In this document: piece by piece, positions 7,973-19,900 of the stretch
How the letters are laid out: every line of letters begins with the position of its first letter
Numbering within the stretch: position 1 is the stretch's first letter
Assembly: GCA_049999725.1 (NCBI GenBank)
Contig: JBNGIS010017469.1
Location: 1 to 27,597, forward strand
Direction: 5' to 3'
Origin: Haplomitrium mnioides
Taxonomy: Eukaryota; Marchantiophyta; Haplomitriopsida; Calobryales
DNA: 27,597 nucleotides
Position numbers and translations under genes: made by a program
The notes under the pieces: model-generated
What the model was told of the DNA's origin: nothing
Database searches by the model: none
The model's input: only the letters and a program-made list of their open reading frames with translations

Positions 7973-8591
7973 GGACAAAAGCAACATGCATCATTCTAGT
8001 GGTCCCAGAATTGCACATGCTCACGAGTACTGGACGGTGGGCTATTGGTCAAAAGAGGGAAAGAAGAGCATGTGGCATTTCAACTTGCAAGCTTCTTCTC
8101 CAACCGGACTTCTTCGGCAACCAATGCAGAGCGTCTTTAGCTGTCCTGTAGTTTCTGCCAAGCTCAACCATCCAGAAGATGATGCTCTTGTGAATGTTTA
8201 TCAGAAACCGTAGGCTTTGTATAATTTTTTCATTGATCATCTCTCTATAGAGCAAGATTGGATTCTAGATCTTTGCTCTGGGTCTGGCACAAGCTTTGTC
8301 TGTGCTCTTAAGTTGATGCGAAATTGCATTGCTGTGGAATATGATAGACGTCAGCCTATCTATATTCCTCAGAGGGTTTTGGAGATGGCTTCCCTGCCAT
8401 CCGATGTGACTGAGTCACAAATAGTATTTGCGTACCACAAGGAACATGTTCCTCCTGGTACGGCAGGTGCTTTTGGTGACTCTGTAGTGATATCAGGGAC
8501 TGGAAAGTCTCGTCAGGATTCTCTAGCGGCTGTAGATGCTCAGCCAGTAGATTTAGATGAGACAGTTCCTCTGGAAGAGGAGAGAGTCTGA
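7973..8591 (+). pseudogene. Last exon: N4/N6-type DNA methyltransferase SAM-binding half, broken by TAG
   Basis: The frame, continued from the intron, shows YWTVGYWSKEGKKSMWHFN, then a motif X-like segment ending in YQKP, then about 20 residues later motif I, DLCSGSGT (8268-8291), followed by CIAVEYDRRQ, the usual motif II acidic turn. Motif X before motif I near the C-terminus is the permuted order of class beta amino-methyltransferases, which methylate exocyclic N of cytosine or adenine. A TAG at 8211-8213, right after KP, interrupts this conserved block. A hydrophobic residue is normally found there, so a single base change from a Leu codon is plausible. The frame then stays open to TGA at 8589-8591, with an acidic tail. 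Long open frames on both sides suggest recent inactivation. A sequencing error at the TAG cannot be excluded. Confidence 0.75.
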
Positions 8592-8608
8592 GGACTATTT
8601 TCAACAAT

Positions 8609-8614
8609 AATAAA
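8609..8614 (+). terminator. Candidate polyadenylation signal AATAAA
   Basis: AATAAA lies 18 bp after the TGA of the methyltransferase-like gene, in an AT-rich stretch. Plant poly(A) signals are loose, so this is only suggestive. Confidence 0.35.
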
Positions 8615-8699
8615 ATTTATTTTTTCTAAATCTAAGAATAAGTTGACCCTTTTGATAGTCCAAGAATGGTTTGAACTCAATTTCTAATCTCAGAATAAT

Positions 8700-9055
8700 G
8701 TGGAGTCTTTGCACATTATTTAGTGTCTTTGCGCATTAAGGCTTTGTAGTTCTTGTTCGGTTTCCCTGCACGCTTAAGCTATGCAATTGTTGTTCAGAGT
8801 CCCTGCACCCTTTTGTCGAAGGGTTCTTGTTCAATGTCTATGCTTGCATAGGCTGTAGGGTTCTTCTTTAGACGCTTGGCATGTTTTGGTTGTAGGATTC
8901 TAGTTGAAAGTCCATGCGTGTATGGCTTTGTTGTTCTTGTTCAGAGTCAAAGCAAGTAGAGGATTTAGGATTCTTGTTCGGAGTCTATGCGTGCATAGGC
9001 TTTACGGTTCTGGTTTGGAGTCTATGCTTGCATAGACTTTGTTTGCTACGATGCT
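8700..9055 (+). repeat. Degenerate minisatellite with a 37-bp period
   Basis: Unit landmarks GTC-x-x-TGC recur at 8725, 8762, 8799, 8836, (8873), 8910, 8946, 8983 and 9020, spacing 36-37 bp. Units contain GTTCTTGTTC-GGAGTCTATGC and then a GCATAGGC-like arm. The best unit holds a perfect inverted repeat, GTCTATGC-TT-GCATAGAC (9020-9037). It starts about 110 bp after the host gene's stop codon and has no coding signal. Confidence 0.8.
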
Positions 9056-9418
9056 CTAAGTCAGGTTTAAAGTCCTTATCCTTATAGACATTTAGGTTTT
9101 CCTGTACTTTTTTTCTATGGAAAGATATATTTTTTATTTACTTTTTGTTGAATTTAATTTATTCACAATAGTGTCAAGTTTTTTAAAAATATTCGAATAA
9201 CCAAAATGTTTGCTTTTTAAGTTTTATATCTAAAAAATATATTTGAAATATAATCTAAACAGAAAATATCCATTTTTTGTTCATAAAAAAAAATTTTGAA
9301 ATGAAGATTTAAGTCTTAAATTTCATGTTTTTGAATGCTAAATCTTCAAAAAAACAAATTTCGACTTCGAAGTGAAACAGGAACTCAGTAGCAGTTCCTG
9401 GTTCAAAGTAGCGGTTGT
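9056..9418. other. AT-rich spacer without a gene
   Basis: No gene is seen. The stretch has long A and T runs. A perfect 8-bp inverted repeat, CAGGAACT-CAGTAGC-AGTTCCTG, lies at 9378-9400 just before the satellite starts. Confidence 0.6.
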
Positions 9419-9482
9419 TTAGCATCTGCTATGTAGGGTATAAGGCTCAATGCTTATCTTTCATTCTAACCATTGGACGAAA

Positions 9483-12400
9483 GTAGCATCCTCTATATGG
9501 GGTACAAGGCTCCATGCTTAAGTTTCATTCTTGCCTTATTCTTGCCCTTGGACATACCCTCTTTGGTTTACTACAAAAAGTAGCATCCCGTGTATGGGGT
9601 ATAAGGCCCCACGCTTATCTTTCATTCTTGCATTTGGACAAACATATTCGAGAGGCCCTCTGTGGCTCAAGACAAAAGGTAGCATCCCTTATATAGGGTA
9701 TAACGCTCCATGCTTATCTTTCACTCTTGCCCTTGGACAAAAGTAGCATCCCCTATATGGGGCATAAGGATGCATGCTTATCTTTCATTCTTGCCTTATT
9801 CTTGCCCTTGGACAGACCTACTTTGGCTCACTACAAAAAGGAGCATCCCCTATATGGGGTATAAGCCTCCATGCTTATCTTTCATTCTTTCCTTTAAACA
9901 GACAGAATCGAGGGGCCATCTTTGGCTCACGACAAAAAGTAGCATCTCCTAGATGGGGTATAAGACTCCATGCTTATATTTCATTGTTGTCCTTGGACGA
10001 AAGTAGCATCCCCTATATGGGGTATAAGGCTCTATGCTTATCTTTCATTCTTGCCTTATTCTTGCCCTTGGACAGACCCTCTTTGGCTGACTACAAAAAT
10101 TAGCATCCCCCATATGAGGTATAAGGCTCCATGCTTATCTTTCATTCTTGCCCTTGAACGAAAGTAGCATCCCCTACATGGGGTATAAGGCTTCGTGCTT
10201 ATCTTTCATTCTAGTCTTATTCTTGCACTTGGACAGACCCTCTTTGGCTCACTACAAAAAGTACTATCCCCTATATGGGGTATAAGGCTCAATGCTTATC
10301 TTTCATTCTTGCCTTTAGACGGACATAATCGAGGGGCCCTATTTGGCTCACGACAAAAAGTAGCATCCCCTATATAGGGTATAAGCCTTCATGCTTATCT
10401 TCCATTCTTGCGTTGGACGAAGGTAGCATCCCCTATATGGGGTATAAGGCTCCATGCTAATCTTTCATTCTTGCCTTATTCTTGCCTTTGGATAGACCCT
10501 CTTTGGCTCACTACAAAAAGTAACATCCCCTATATGGGGTATAAGGATCAATGCTTATCTTTCAATCTTGCCTTTGGACGAATATAATCAAGGGGCCCTC
10601 TTTGGTTCACGACAAAGAGTAGCATCCGCTTTATAGGGTATAAAGCTCAATGCTTATCTTTCATTCTAGCCCTTGGACGAAAATAGCATCCTCTATATGG
10701 GGTATAAGGCTCCATGCTTATCTTTTATTCTTGCCTTATTCTTGGCCTTGGATAGACCCTCTTTGGCTCACTACAAAAAAGAGCATCCCGTGTATGGGGT
10801 ATAAGTCTCCATGCTTGTCTTTCATTCTTGCATTTGGACGGACTTATTCGACAGGCCCTCTGTGGTTCAAGACAAAAGGTAACATCCCCTTTATAGGGTA
10901 TAAGGCTCCATGCTTATCTTTCACTCTTGCCCTTGGACGAAAGTAGCATCCCCTATATGGGGTATAATACTCTATGCTTATCTTTCATTCTTGCTTTATT
11001 CTTGCCCTTGGAAAGACCCTCTTTGACTCACTACAAAAAAGAGCATCCCCTATATGGGGTATAAGCCTCCATGCTTATTTTTCATTCTTTCCTTTCAACA
11101 GACAGAATTCAGGGGCTATCTTTGGCTCATGACAAAAAGTAGCATCCCCTATATAGGGTATAAGACTCTATGCTTATATTTCATTGTTGCCCTTGGATGA
11201 AAGTAGCATCTCCTATATGGGATATAAGGCTCCATGCTTATCTTTCATTCTTGCCTTATTCTTGCCCTTTGACAGACCCTCTTTGGCTCACTACAAAAAG
11301 TAGCATCCCTTATATGGAGTATTAGCCTCCATGCTTATCTTTCATTCTTGCCCTTGAACGAAAGTAGCATCCCCTATATGAGGTATAAGGCTTAATGCTT
11401 ATTTTTCATTCCTGCCTTATTCTTGCACTTGGACAGACCCTCTTTGGCTCACTACAAAAAGTACTATCTCCTATATGGGGTATAAGGCTCAATGCTTATC
11501 TGTCATTCTTGCCTTTGGACAGACATAATCGAAGGGTCCTATTGGGCTCACGACAAAAAGTAGCATCCCCTATAAAGGGTATAAGGCTCCATGCTTATCT
11601 TCCATTCTTGCATTCGACAAAGGTAGCCTCCCCTACATGGGGTATAAGGCTTCATGTTTATCTTTCATTCTTGCTTTATTCTTGCCATTGGACAGACCAT
11701 CTTTGGCTCATTACAAAAAGTAGCATCCCCTATATGGGGTATAAGGCTCCATGTTTATCTTTCATTCTTGCTTTTGGACGAACATAATCGAAGGGCCCTC
11801 TTTGGCTCACGACAAAAAGTAGCATCACCTATATAGGGTACAAGGCTCCATGCCTATCTTTCATTCCTTCCCTTGGACGAAAGTAGCATCCTCTATATGG
11901 GGTATAAGGCTTTATGCTTATCTTTCATTCTTGCCCTATTCTTGCTCTTGGACAGACCCTCTTTAGCTCACTACAGAAAGCAACATCCCGTGTATGGGGT
12001 ATAATGCTCTATGCTTATCTTTCATTCTTGCATTTGGAGGGACTTATTTGAGAGGTCCTCTGTGGCTCAAGACAAAAGGTAGCATCCTCTATATAGGGTA
12101 TAAGGCTGCATGCTTATCTTTCATTCTTGCCTTATTCTTGCCCTTGGACAGACCCTCTTTGGCTCACTACAAAAAGGAGCATCCCCTATATGGGGTATAA
12201 GCCTCCATGCTTTTCTTTCATTCTTTCATTTAAACACACAGAACCGAGGGGCCATCTTTGGCTTACGACAAAAACTAGCATCCCCTATATATGGTATAAG
12301 ACTCCATGCTTACATTTCATTGTTGCCTTTTTACGAAAGTAGCATCCCCTATATTGGGTATACGGCTCCATGCTTATTTTTCATTCTTGACTTATTCTTG

Positions 12401-12815
12401 CTCTTGGACAGACCCTCTTTGGCTCACTACAAAAAGTAGCATCCCCTATACAGGGTATAAGGCTCCATGCTTATCTTTCATTCTTGCCCTTGGACGAAAG
12501 TAGCATCCCCTATATGGGGTATAAGCCTTCATGTTTATCTTTCATTTTAGCCTTATTCTTGCGCTTGGACAAACCCTCTTTGGCTCATTAGAAAAGTAGC
12601 ATCCTCTATATGGGGTACAAGGCTCAATGCTTATCGCTCATTACAAAAAGTAACATCCCCTATATGGGGTATAAGGCTCAATGCTTATCTTTCATTCTTG
12701 CCTTTGGACGAATATAATCAAGGGGCCCTCTTTGGTTCACGACAAAGAGTAGCATCCGCTTTATAGGGTATAAGGCTCCATGCTTATCTTTCATTCTTGC
12801 CATTGGACGAAGTAG
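9483..12815 (+). repeat. Higher-order repeat, 1,200 bp (14 monomers), two full copies plus a shortened third
   Basis: Measuring core to core from 9483 gives 97, 99, 64, 97, 99, 64, 97, 64, 97, 99, 63, 97, 99, 64, which sums to 1,200. Copy 1 is 9483-10682 and copy 2 is 10683-11882, in exact register. Diagnostic variants recur at the same phase: CCCGTGTATGGGG at 9588, 10788 and 11988, TTTCCTTT(A/C)AACAGACAGAA in the C monomer, and GTACTATC at 10261 and 11461. Copy 3 begins at 11883, loses one 64-bp monomer near 12120, and is rearranged near 12590-12660. Confidence 0.9.
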
Positions 12816-12893
12816 CATCCCCTATATGGGGTATAAGCCTTCATGCTTATCTTTCATTCTAGCCTTATTCTTGCACTTGGACAGACCCTCTTT

Positions 12894-12903
12894 NNNNNNN
12901 NNN
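12894..12903. other. Assembly gap (10 N)
   Basis: Ten Ns interrupt a B-type monomer between CCCTCTTT and TATGGGG. At least about 28 bp of core sequence is missing. Given the repeat, whole monomers could be lost here. Confidence 0.99.
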
Positions 12904-15724
12904 TATGGGGTATAAGGCTCCATGCTTATCTTTCATTCTTGCCTTTGGACAAACATAATCGAGGGGACCTCTTTGGCTCACGACAAAAAGTAGCATCACC
13001 TATATAGGGTACAAAGCTCCATGCTTATCTTTCATTCTTGCCCTTGGACGAAAGTAGCATCCCCTATATGGGGTTTAAGGCTCCATACTTATCTTTCATT
13101 CTTGCTTTATGGTTGCCCTTGGACAAACCCTCTTTGGCTCATTACAGAAAGTAGCATCCCTTATATGGGGTGAAAGGCTTCATGCTTATCTGTCATTCTT
13201 GCCTTTAGACGGATACAATCAAGGGGATCTCTTTGGCTCACAAAAAAAAGTAGCATCCTCTATATAGGGTATAAGACTCCATGCTTATCTTTCATTCTTG
13301 CCCTTGGACAAAATTAGCATCTCTTATATGGTATATAAGACTCCATGCTCATCTTTCATTCTTGCCTGATTCTTGCCTTTCGACAGACCCTCATTGGCTC
13401 ACTACAAAAAGTAGCATATGCTATATGGGGTATAAGGCCCCATGCTTATCTTTCATTCTTGCCTCTTGACGGATATAATCGAGGGGACCTCTTTGGCTCA
13501 CGTCAAAAAGTAGCATCCCTTATATAGGGTATAAGACTCCATGCTTATCTTTCATTCTTGCCCTTGGACGAAAGTAGCATCCTTTATGTGCGGTATAAGG
13601 CTCCATGCTTATCTTTCATTCTTGCCTTATTCTTGCTCTTGGATAGACCCTCTTTCGCTCACTACAAAAAAAAGCATCCCTTGTATGAGTTATAAGGCTT
13701 CATGCTTATCGTTCATTCTTGCCTTTGGACGAAGATAATCGAGAGGCCCTCTTTGGCTCACAACAAAAAGTAGCATCCCCTATATAGGGTATAAGGCTCT
13801 ATGCTTGGCTTTCAGTTTTGCTCTTGGACGAAAGTAGCATCCCTTATATGGGGTATAATGCTCCATGCTTAACTTTCATTCTTGCTTTATTCTTGCCCTT
13901 GGGTAGACCCTCTATAGCACACTACAAAAAGTAGCATCCCCTATATGGGGTATAAGGCTCCATGCTTATCTTTTATTCTTGCCTTTGGACAAAAATAATC
14001 GAGGGTCCCTCTTTTGCTCACGACAAAAAGTAGCATCCCCTATATAGGGTATAAGGCTCCATGTTTATCTTTCATTCTTGCCCTTGAACGAAAGTAGCAT
14101 CTCTTATATAGGATATAAGGCTCCATGCTTATCTTTCATTCTTGCCCTCGGACGAAAGTAGCATCCCCTATATGGGGTATAAGGCTTCATGCTTATCTTT
14201 CATTTTAGCCTTATTCTTGCACTTGAACAGACCCTCTTTGGCTCATTAAAAAAGTAGCATCCTCTATATGGGGTATAAGGCTCAATGCTTATCTTTCATC
14301 ATTGCCTTTGGACGAACATGATCGAGGGGCTCTATTTGGCTCACGACAAAAAGTAGCATCTCCTACATAGCGTATAAGGCTCCATGGCTATCTTCCATTC
14401 TTGCGTTGGACAAAGGTAGCCTCCGCTATATGGGGTATAAGGCTTCATGTTTATCTTTCATTCTTGTCTTATTCTTGCCATTGGACAGACCGTCTTTGGC
14501 TCACTACAAAAAGTAGCATCTCCTATATGGGGTATAAGGCTCCATGCTTATCTTTCATTCTTGCCTTTGGACAAACATAATCGAGGGGCCCTCTTTGGCT
14601 CACGACAAAAAGTAGCATCGTGTATATAGGGTGTAAGGCTCCATGCTTATCTTTCATTTTTGCCCTTGGACGAAAGTAGCATCCCCTATATGGGGTATAA
14701 GGCTTTATGCTTGTCTTTCATTCTTGCCTTATTTTTGCCCTTGGACAAAACCTCTTTGGCTCACTACAAAATGTAGCATCCCTTATATGGGGTATAAGGC
14801 TCAATGCTTATCTTTCATTCTTGCCTTTGGACGGACATAATCAAGAGGCCCTCTTTGGTTCACGACAAAGAGTAGCATCCGCTTTATAGGGTATTTGGCT
14901 CAATGCTTATCTTTCATTCTAGCCCTTGGACTAAAATAACATCCTCTATATGGGGTATAAGGCTCCATGCTTATCTTTCATTCTTGCCCATGGACAGACC
15001 CTCTTTGGCTCACTACAAAAAGTAGCATCCCGTGTATGGGGTCTCAGGCTCCATGCCTATCTTTCATTCTTGAATTTGGACGGACTTATTCGAGAGGCCC
15101 TCTGTGGCTCAAGACAAAAGGTTGCATCCTCTGTATATGGTATAAGGCTCTATGCTTATCTTTCACTCTTGCCCTTGGACGAAAGTAGCATCCCCTATAT
15201 GGGGTATAAAGCTGCATGCTTATATTTCATTCTTGCCTTATTCTTGCCCTTGGACAGACCCTCTTTTGCTCACTACAAAAAGTAGCATCCCTTATATAGG
15301 GTATAAGGCTCCATGCTTATCTTTCATTCTTGCCCTTGTACGAAAGTAGGATCCCCTATATGGGGTATAAGGCTCCATGCTTATCTTTTATTCTTGCCTT
15401 ATTCTTGCCCTTGGACAGACCCTCTTTGGCTCACTACAAAAAGGAGCATCCCCTATATGAGATATAAGTCTGCATGCTTATCTTTCATTCTTGCCTTTGG
15501 ACGGATATAATCGAGGGGCCCTCTTTGGCTCACGACAAAAAGTAACATCCCTTATATAGGGTATAAGGCTCCATGCTTGTCTTTCATTCTTGCCATTGGA
15601 CGAAAGTAGCATCCTCTATATGGGGTATAAGGCTCCATGTTTATCTTTCATTCTTGACTTATTCTTGCCCTTGGATAGACCCTCTATAGCACACTACAAA
15701 AAGTAGCATCTCCTATATGGGGTA

Positions 15725-16938
15725 CTGTGAAGCTACTTGCTTCACCGGTTTCTCCTCATGTGACTTTGGTGTTGAGTGCACATTTAAGATGAGAGGGGAA
15801 TAGAAGTAAGATTGCACACATCAAATCCCAACAATTCCTATAGAATGTACATAAAAGATATACTCCATACAAAATCTCTTGCCCAATATCAAACTCTTTA
15901 CTCCATAAATCTCTCAACACTCTCATGCTCTCACCCTTTCTCACTCTCCACAACTCCTCACTCTATTGGAAACCCCTCCTCAAGTGCTTGTCCTCCAATG
16001 AGTCTTCTTGGCAACTCCTCCAAGAGCTCCTCCAAGTGCTTCCCCAATGGTCTCTCTAAGAATGAACTCTCCAAGTGTGAAAATGAAAGTCTAAGCTCAA
16101 GGCACTCCAAGTCTCCTTTGCTCTCTCTTCTCCCTCCTTATATACTAGTCTAGCTAATTACCACTAGTAAAACCTAGAGATTCTTTAACCCTAGGTAAAA
16201 GCTAGCCTTTCAATTTAAAATTCTAAAGTATCTACTAAAGTATCTTTTCCTTTTCTCAAGAAGCTTCTCATTTGGAGCTTTTCTCAAAAGTAGTTCTAAA
16301 GTAACTTTAACTTTTTCCTACTTTTTCAAGAAGAAGCTTCTCATTTGGAGCTTTCCTTGACCAAAACATTTGACCTAATCAGCTATTCCCTTTAATTTGT
16401 ACCTAACTACAAAAGCTACTTTCATATTTCGAGATTCCCTCAAGAGCAAGTCAAAGATTAAAGTAGTTTTTCTTGTCTTTTCTACTTTTTAGTCCTTCTA
16501 GAAGAATCTCTCTAAAATCTTTGATACTGATCCAAATCGCCTGTACTATACCTTGTTGGAAAGCTTATTAAATAAGCTTTCTACCCATATAATAATATTT
16601 GTAATTTCTGTTATTAAAATACTCTCTATTTTGACTTTTCTGCATAGTTCTATTTTACCTTTGACCGGTTATAACTCCCGATTTACAACAGATTTTTCAC
16701 TTCTGTAAACTGTCACTAATGACATTTGACATAAATTATTTTGCTTATGAAATATCAGCTTTAACATGCATCTAATAAGAACATAATTAAGTCTGTACAG
16801 ATTTTTCTAAAAACCAAAAAAACCATATTTCCTCCAATGTCCTTGAAATCCTCCACATCCTTCTTCCAAATACCCCAACTACTATGCCATGAATTTCAAA
16901 CATAGAAGAAGCCATGTATCCGCCTCATGCCTTCACAG
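15725..16938. mobile_element. 1.2-kb insertion in the satellite, solo LTR or non-autonomous TIR element
   Basis: The satellite core is split exactly: ...TATGGGGTA, foreign DNA, TACAAGGCCCC.... Two readings fit. (a) A 1,211-bp solo LTR, 15726-16937, beginning TGTGAAG and ending CTTCACA with a 4-bp target duplication GTAC. (b) An element with inverted ends CTGTGAAG/CTTCACAG flanked by a TA duplication, as for Tc1/mariner-like elements. The left end also holds a perfect hairpin GTGAAGC-TACTT-GCTTCAC (15727-15745). Inside are a direct repeat AAGCTTCTCATTTGGAGCTT at 16261 and 16334 and a TATATA at about 16140. No convincing ORF is present; the longest open frame (15812-16153) is a Ser/Pro/Leu-rich composition artefact. 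Confidence 0.75.
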
Positions 16939-19900
16939 TACAAGGCCCCATGCTTATCTTTCATTCTTGCCTTTGGACGGACATAATCGAGGGGACCTCT
17001 TTGGCTCACAACAAAAAGTAGCATCTCTTATATAGGGTATAAGACTCCACGCTTATCTTTCATTCTTGCTGTTGGACGAAAGTAGCATCCTTTATATGCG
17101 GTATAAGGCTCCATCGTTATCTTTCATTCTTGCCTTATTCTTGCCCTTTGTTAGACCCTCTTGGCTTACTACAATAAGTAGCATCCCCTATATGTGGTAT
17201 AAGGCTCTATGTTTATCTTTCATTCTTGCCTATGGACGGACATGATCGAGGGGCCCTCTTTAGCTCACGACAAAAAGTAGCATCCCCTATATAGGGTATA
17301 AGGCTCCATGCTTATCTTTCATTCTTGCCCTTGTACGAAAGTAGCAAACTCTACATGGGGTATAAGGCTCCATGCTTATCTTTTATTCTTGCCTTATTCT
17401 TGCCCTTGGACAGACCCTCTTTGGCTTACTACAAAAAGTAGCATCCCTTATATACGGTATAAAGCTCCATGCTTATCTTTCATTCTTGCCTTTGGACGGA
17501 CATAATCAAGGGGCCCTCGTTGGCTTACGACAAAAAGTAGCATCTCTTATATAGGGTATAAGGCTCCATGATTATATTTCATTCTTGCCTTTGGACAAAA
17601 GTAGCATACCCTATGTGGGGTACAAGGCTCCATGCCTATTTTTCATTCTTGCTCTTGGACGGACCTAATCGAGGGGCCCTCTTTGGAACCTGACAAAAAG
17701 TAGCATCCCCTATATGGTGTGTAAGGCTCCGTGCTTATCTTTCATTCTTGCCTTTGGATGGATATAATCAAGGGGTCCTCTTTGGCTCACGACAAAAAGT
17801 AGCATCCTCTTTAAAAGGTATAAAGCTCCATCCTTATTTTTTATTCTTGCCCTTGGACGAAAGTAGCATCCCCTATATGGGGTATAAGGCTCCATGCCTA
17901 TCTTTCATTGTAGCCTTTGGATGGACCTAATCGAGGGTCCCTCTTTGGCTCACGACAAAAAGTAGCATCCTCTATATGGGGTATAAGGCTCAATGCTTAT
18001 CTTTCATTCTTGCCTTTGGACGGGCATAATCCAAGGGCCCTCTTTGGCTCACGACAAAAAGTAGTATCCCCTATATAGGTATAAGAGATAAAAGATAGCA
18101 TCCCCTAGATGGGGTATAGGGCTCCATGCTTATCTTTCATTCTTGCCCTTAGACGAAAGTAGCTTCCCCTCTGTGGGGTATAAGACTCTATGCTTATCTT
18201 TCATTCTTGCCCTTGGATAGACCTGATCGAGGGGACCTCTTTGGCTCACGAGAAAAAGTAGCATCCCCTAGATGGGGTATAAGGAACAAATAGTAGCATC
18301 GCATATATGGGGTATAAGTCACCATGCTTATCTTTCATTCTTGCCCTTAGACGAAAGTAGCATCTCTTAAATGGGGTATAAGGCTCCATGCTTATCTTTT
18401 ATTCTTGCCCGGGGTATAAGGCTCTATGATTATCTTTCATTCTTGCGCCTTGACGAAAGTAGCATCCCCTATATGGGGTATAAGGCTCCATGCTTATCTT
18501 TTATTCTTGCAATTGGAGGAAATTAGCATCCCCTATATGGGGTATAAAGCTCTATGCTTATCTTTCATTCTTGCCCGAGGTATAAGGCTCGATGCTTATC
18601 ACTCATTCTTCCCTTTGGACGAAAGTAGCATCCCCTATATGGGGTATAAAGCTCCAGTCTTATCTTTCATTCTTGCCCTTGGACGAAAGTAGCATCCCCT
18701 ATATGGGGTGTACGGCTCCATGCTTATCTTTCATTCTTGCCCAAGGTATAAGCCTCCATGCTTATCATTCATTCTTGCCATTGGACGAAAGTAGCATCCA
18801 CTATATGGGGTATAAGGCTCCATACTTATCTTTCATTCTTGCCTTTGGACGGACCTAATCGAGGGGCCCTCTTTGGCTCACAACAAAAAGTAGAATCTAC
18901 TATATAGGGTAAAAGGGACAAAAAGTAGCATCCCCTATATGGGGTATAAGGCTCCATGCTTATCTTTCATTCTTGCACTTGGACGAAAGTAGCATCCGCT
19001 ATATGGGGTATAAGGCTCCATGCTTTTCTTTCATTCTTCCCCTTGGACAAAAGTATCATCCCTTATATGGGATATAAGCCTCCATGACTATCTTTGATTC
19101 TTGCCATTGGACGGACCCTCTTTGGCTAAGGACAAAAATTAGCATCCCGTATATAGGGTGTAAGGCTCCATGCTTGTCTTTCATTCTTGCCCTTGGATGA
19201 AAGTAGCATCCTCTATATGGGGTTTAAGGCCCCATGCTTATCTTTCATTCTTGCCTTTGGACGGGCCTTTTCAAGGGGCCTTCTTTGGCTCACGACAAAG
19301 AGTGGCATTCCCTATATGGGGGAATAAGGCTCCATGCTTATCTTTCATTCTTGTCTTTGGATGGACATAATTGAAGGGGCCTCTTTAGCTCACAACAAAA
19401 AAGTAGCATCTCTTATATAGGGTATAAGGGACAAAAAGTAGCTTCCCCTAGATGCGGTATAAAGCTCCATGCTTATCTTTTATTCTTGTCTTTAGACGAA
19501 AGTAGCATCCCTTGTATGGGGTATAAGACTCCATGCTTATCTTTCATTCTTGCTGTTGGACGAAAGTAGCATCCCCTATATAGGGTATAGGGCTCCATAC
19601 TTATCTTTCATTCTTGCTTGGAACAGACCTAATCGAGGGGCCCTCTTTGGCTCACGACAAAAAGTACCATCCTCTATATGGGGTATAAGGGACCAAAAGT
19701 AGCATTCCCTATATGGGGTATAAGGCTCCATGCTTATCTTTCATTCTTGCCTTTGGACGAAAGTAGCATCCTATATATAGGGTATAAGACTCCATGTTTA
19801 TCTTTCATTCTTGCCCAGGGTATGAGGCTCGATGCTTATCTTTCATTCTTGCCCTTAGACAAAAATAACATCCCCTATATGGGGTATAAGGCTCCATGCC

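Larger units (their letters stand above)
9419..15724 (+). repeat. Satellite array, left block, monomers of about 64, 97 and 99 bp
   Basis: Every monomer starts with a shared core of about 53 bp: GTAGCATCCCCTATATGGGG, then TATAAGGCTCCATGCTTATC and TTTCATTCTTGCC. It then has one of three tails. Tail A is short (CTTGGACGAAA; 64 bp total), tail B contains TTATTCTTGCCC...CTACAAAAA (97 bp), and tail C contains GGACATAATCGAGGGGCCC...CGACAAAAA (99 bp). The core holds the inverted repeat CCCC-TATAT-GGGG and tail C holds GAGGG-G-CCCTC. Frames that stay open across several monomers are by-products of the repeat. Satellites of this kind occur in heterochromatin, but which chromosomal region this is cannot be told. 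Confidence 0.95.

Noticed and set aside
8209-8250. A short GT...AG intron that would remove the TAG at 8211
   Set aside because: Only 42 bp long, too short for a plant intron, and it would delete the conserved segment between motif X and motif I.
9514-10377. Overlapping open frames of 60-110 codons with MLIFHSC.../SIPYMGYKAPCLSFI-type peptides
   Set aside because: They are translations of the satellite monomers in shifting frames, recur across the whole array to about 20260, and the 260-bp monomer trio is not a multiple of three. No gene.
15812-16153. 113-codon Ser/Pro/Leu-rich frame in the 1.2-kb insertion
   Set aside because: CT-rich sequence gives low-complexity translation; no domain, no start context. 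Probably noncoding.
15725-16938. Canonical Helitron
   Set aside because: A hairpin lies beside one terminus, but neither strand ends in CTRR nor starts with TC, and a duplication of target bases is present.
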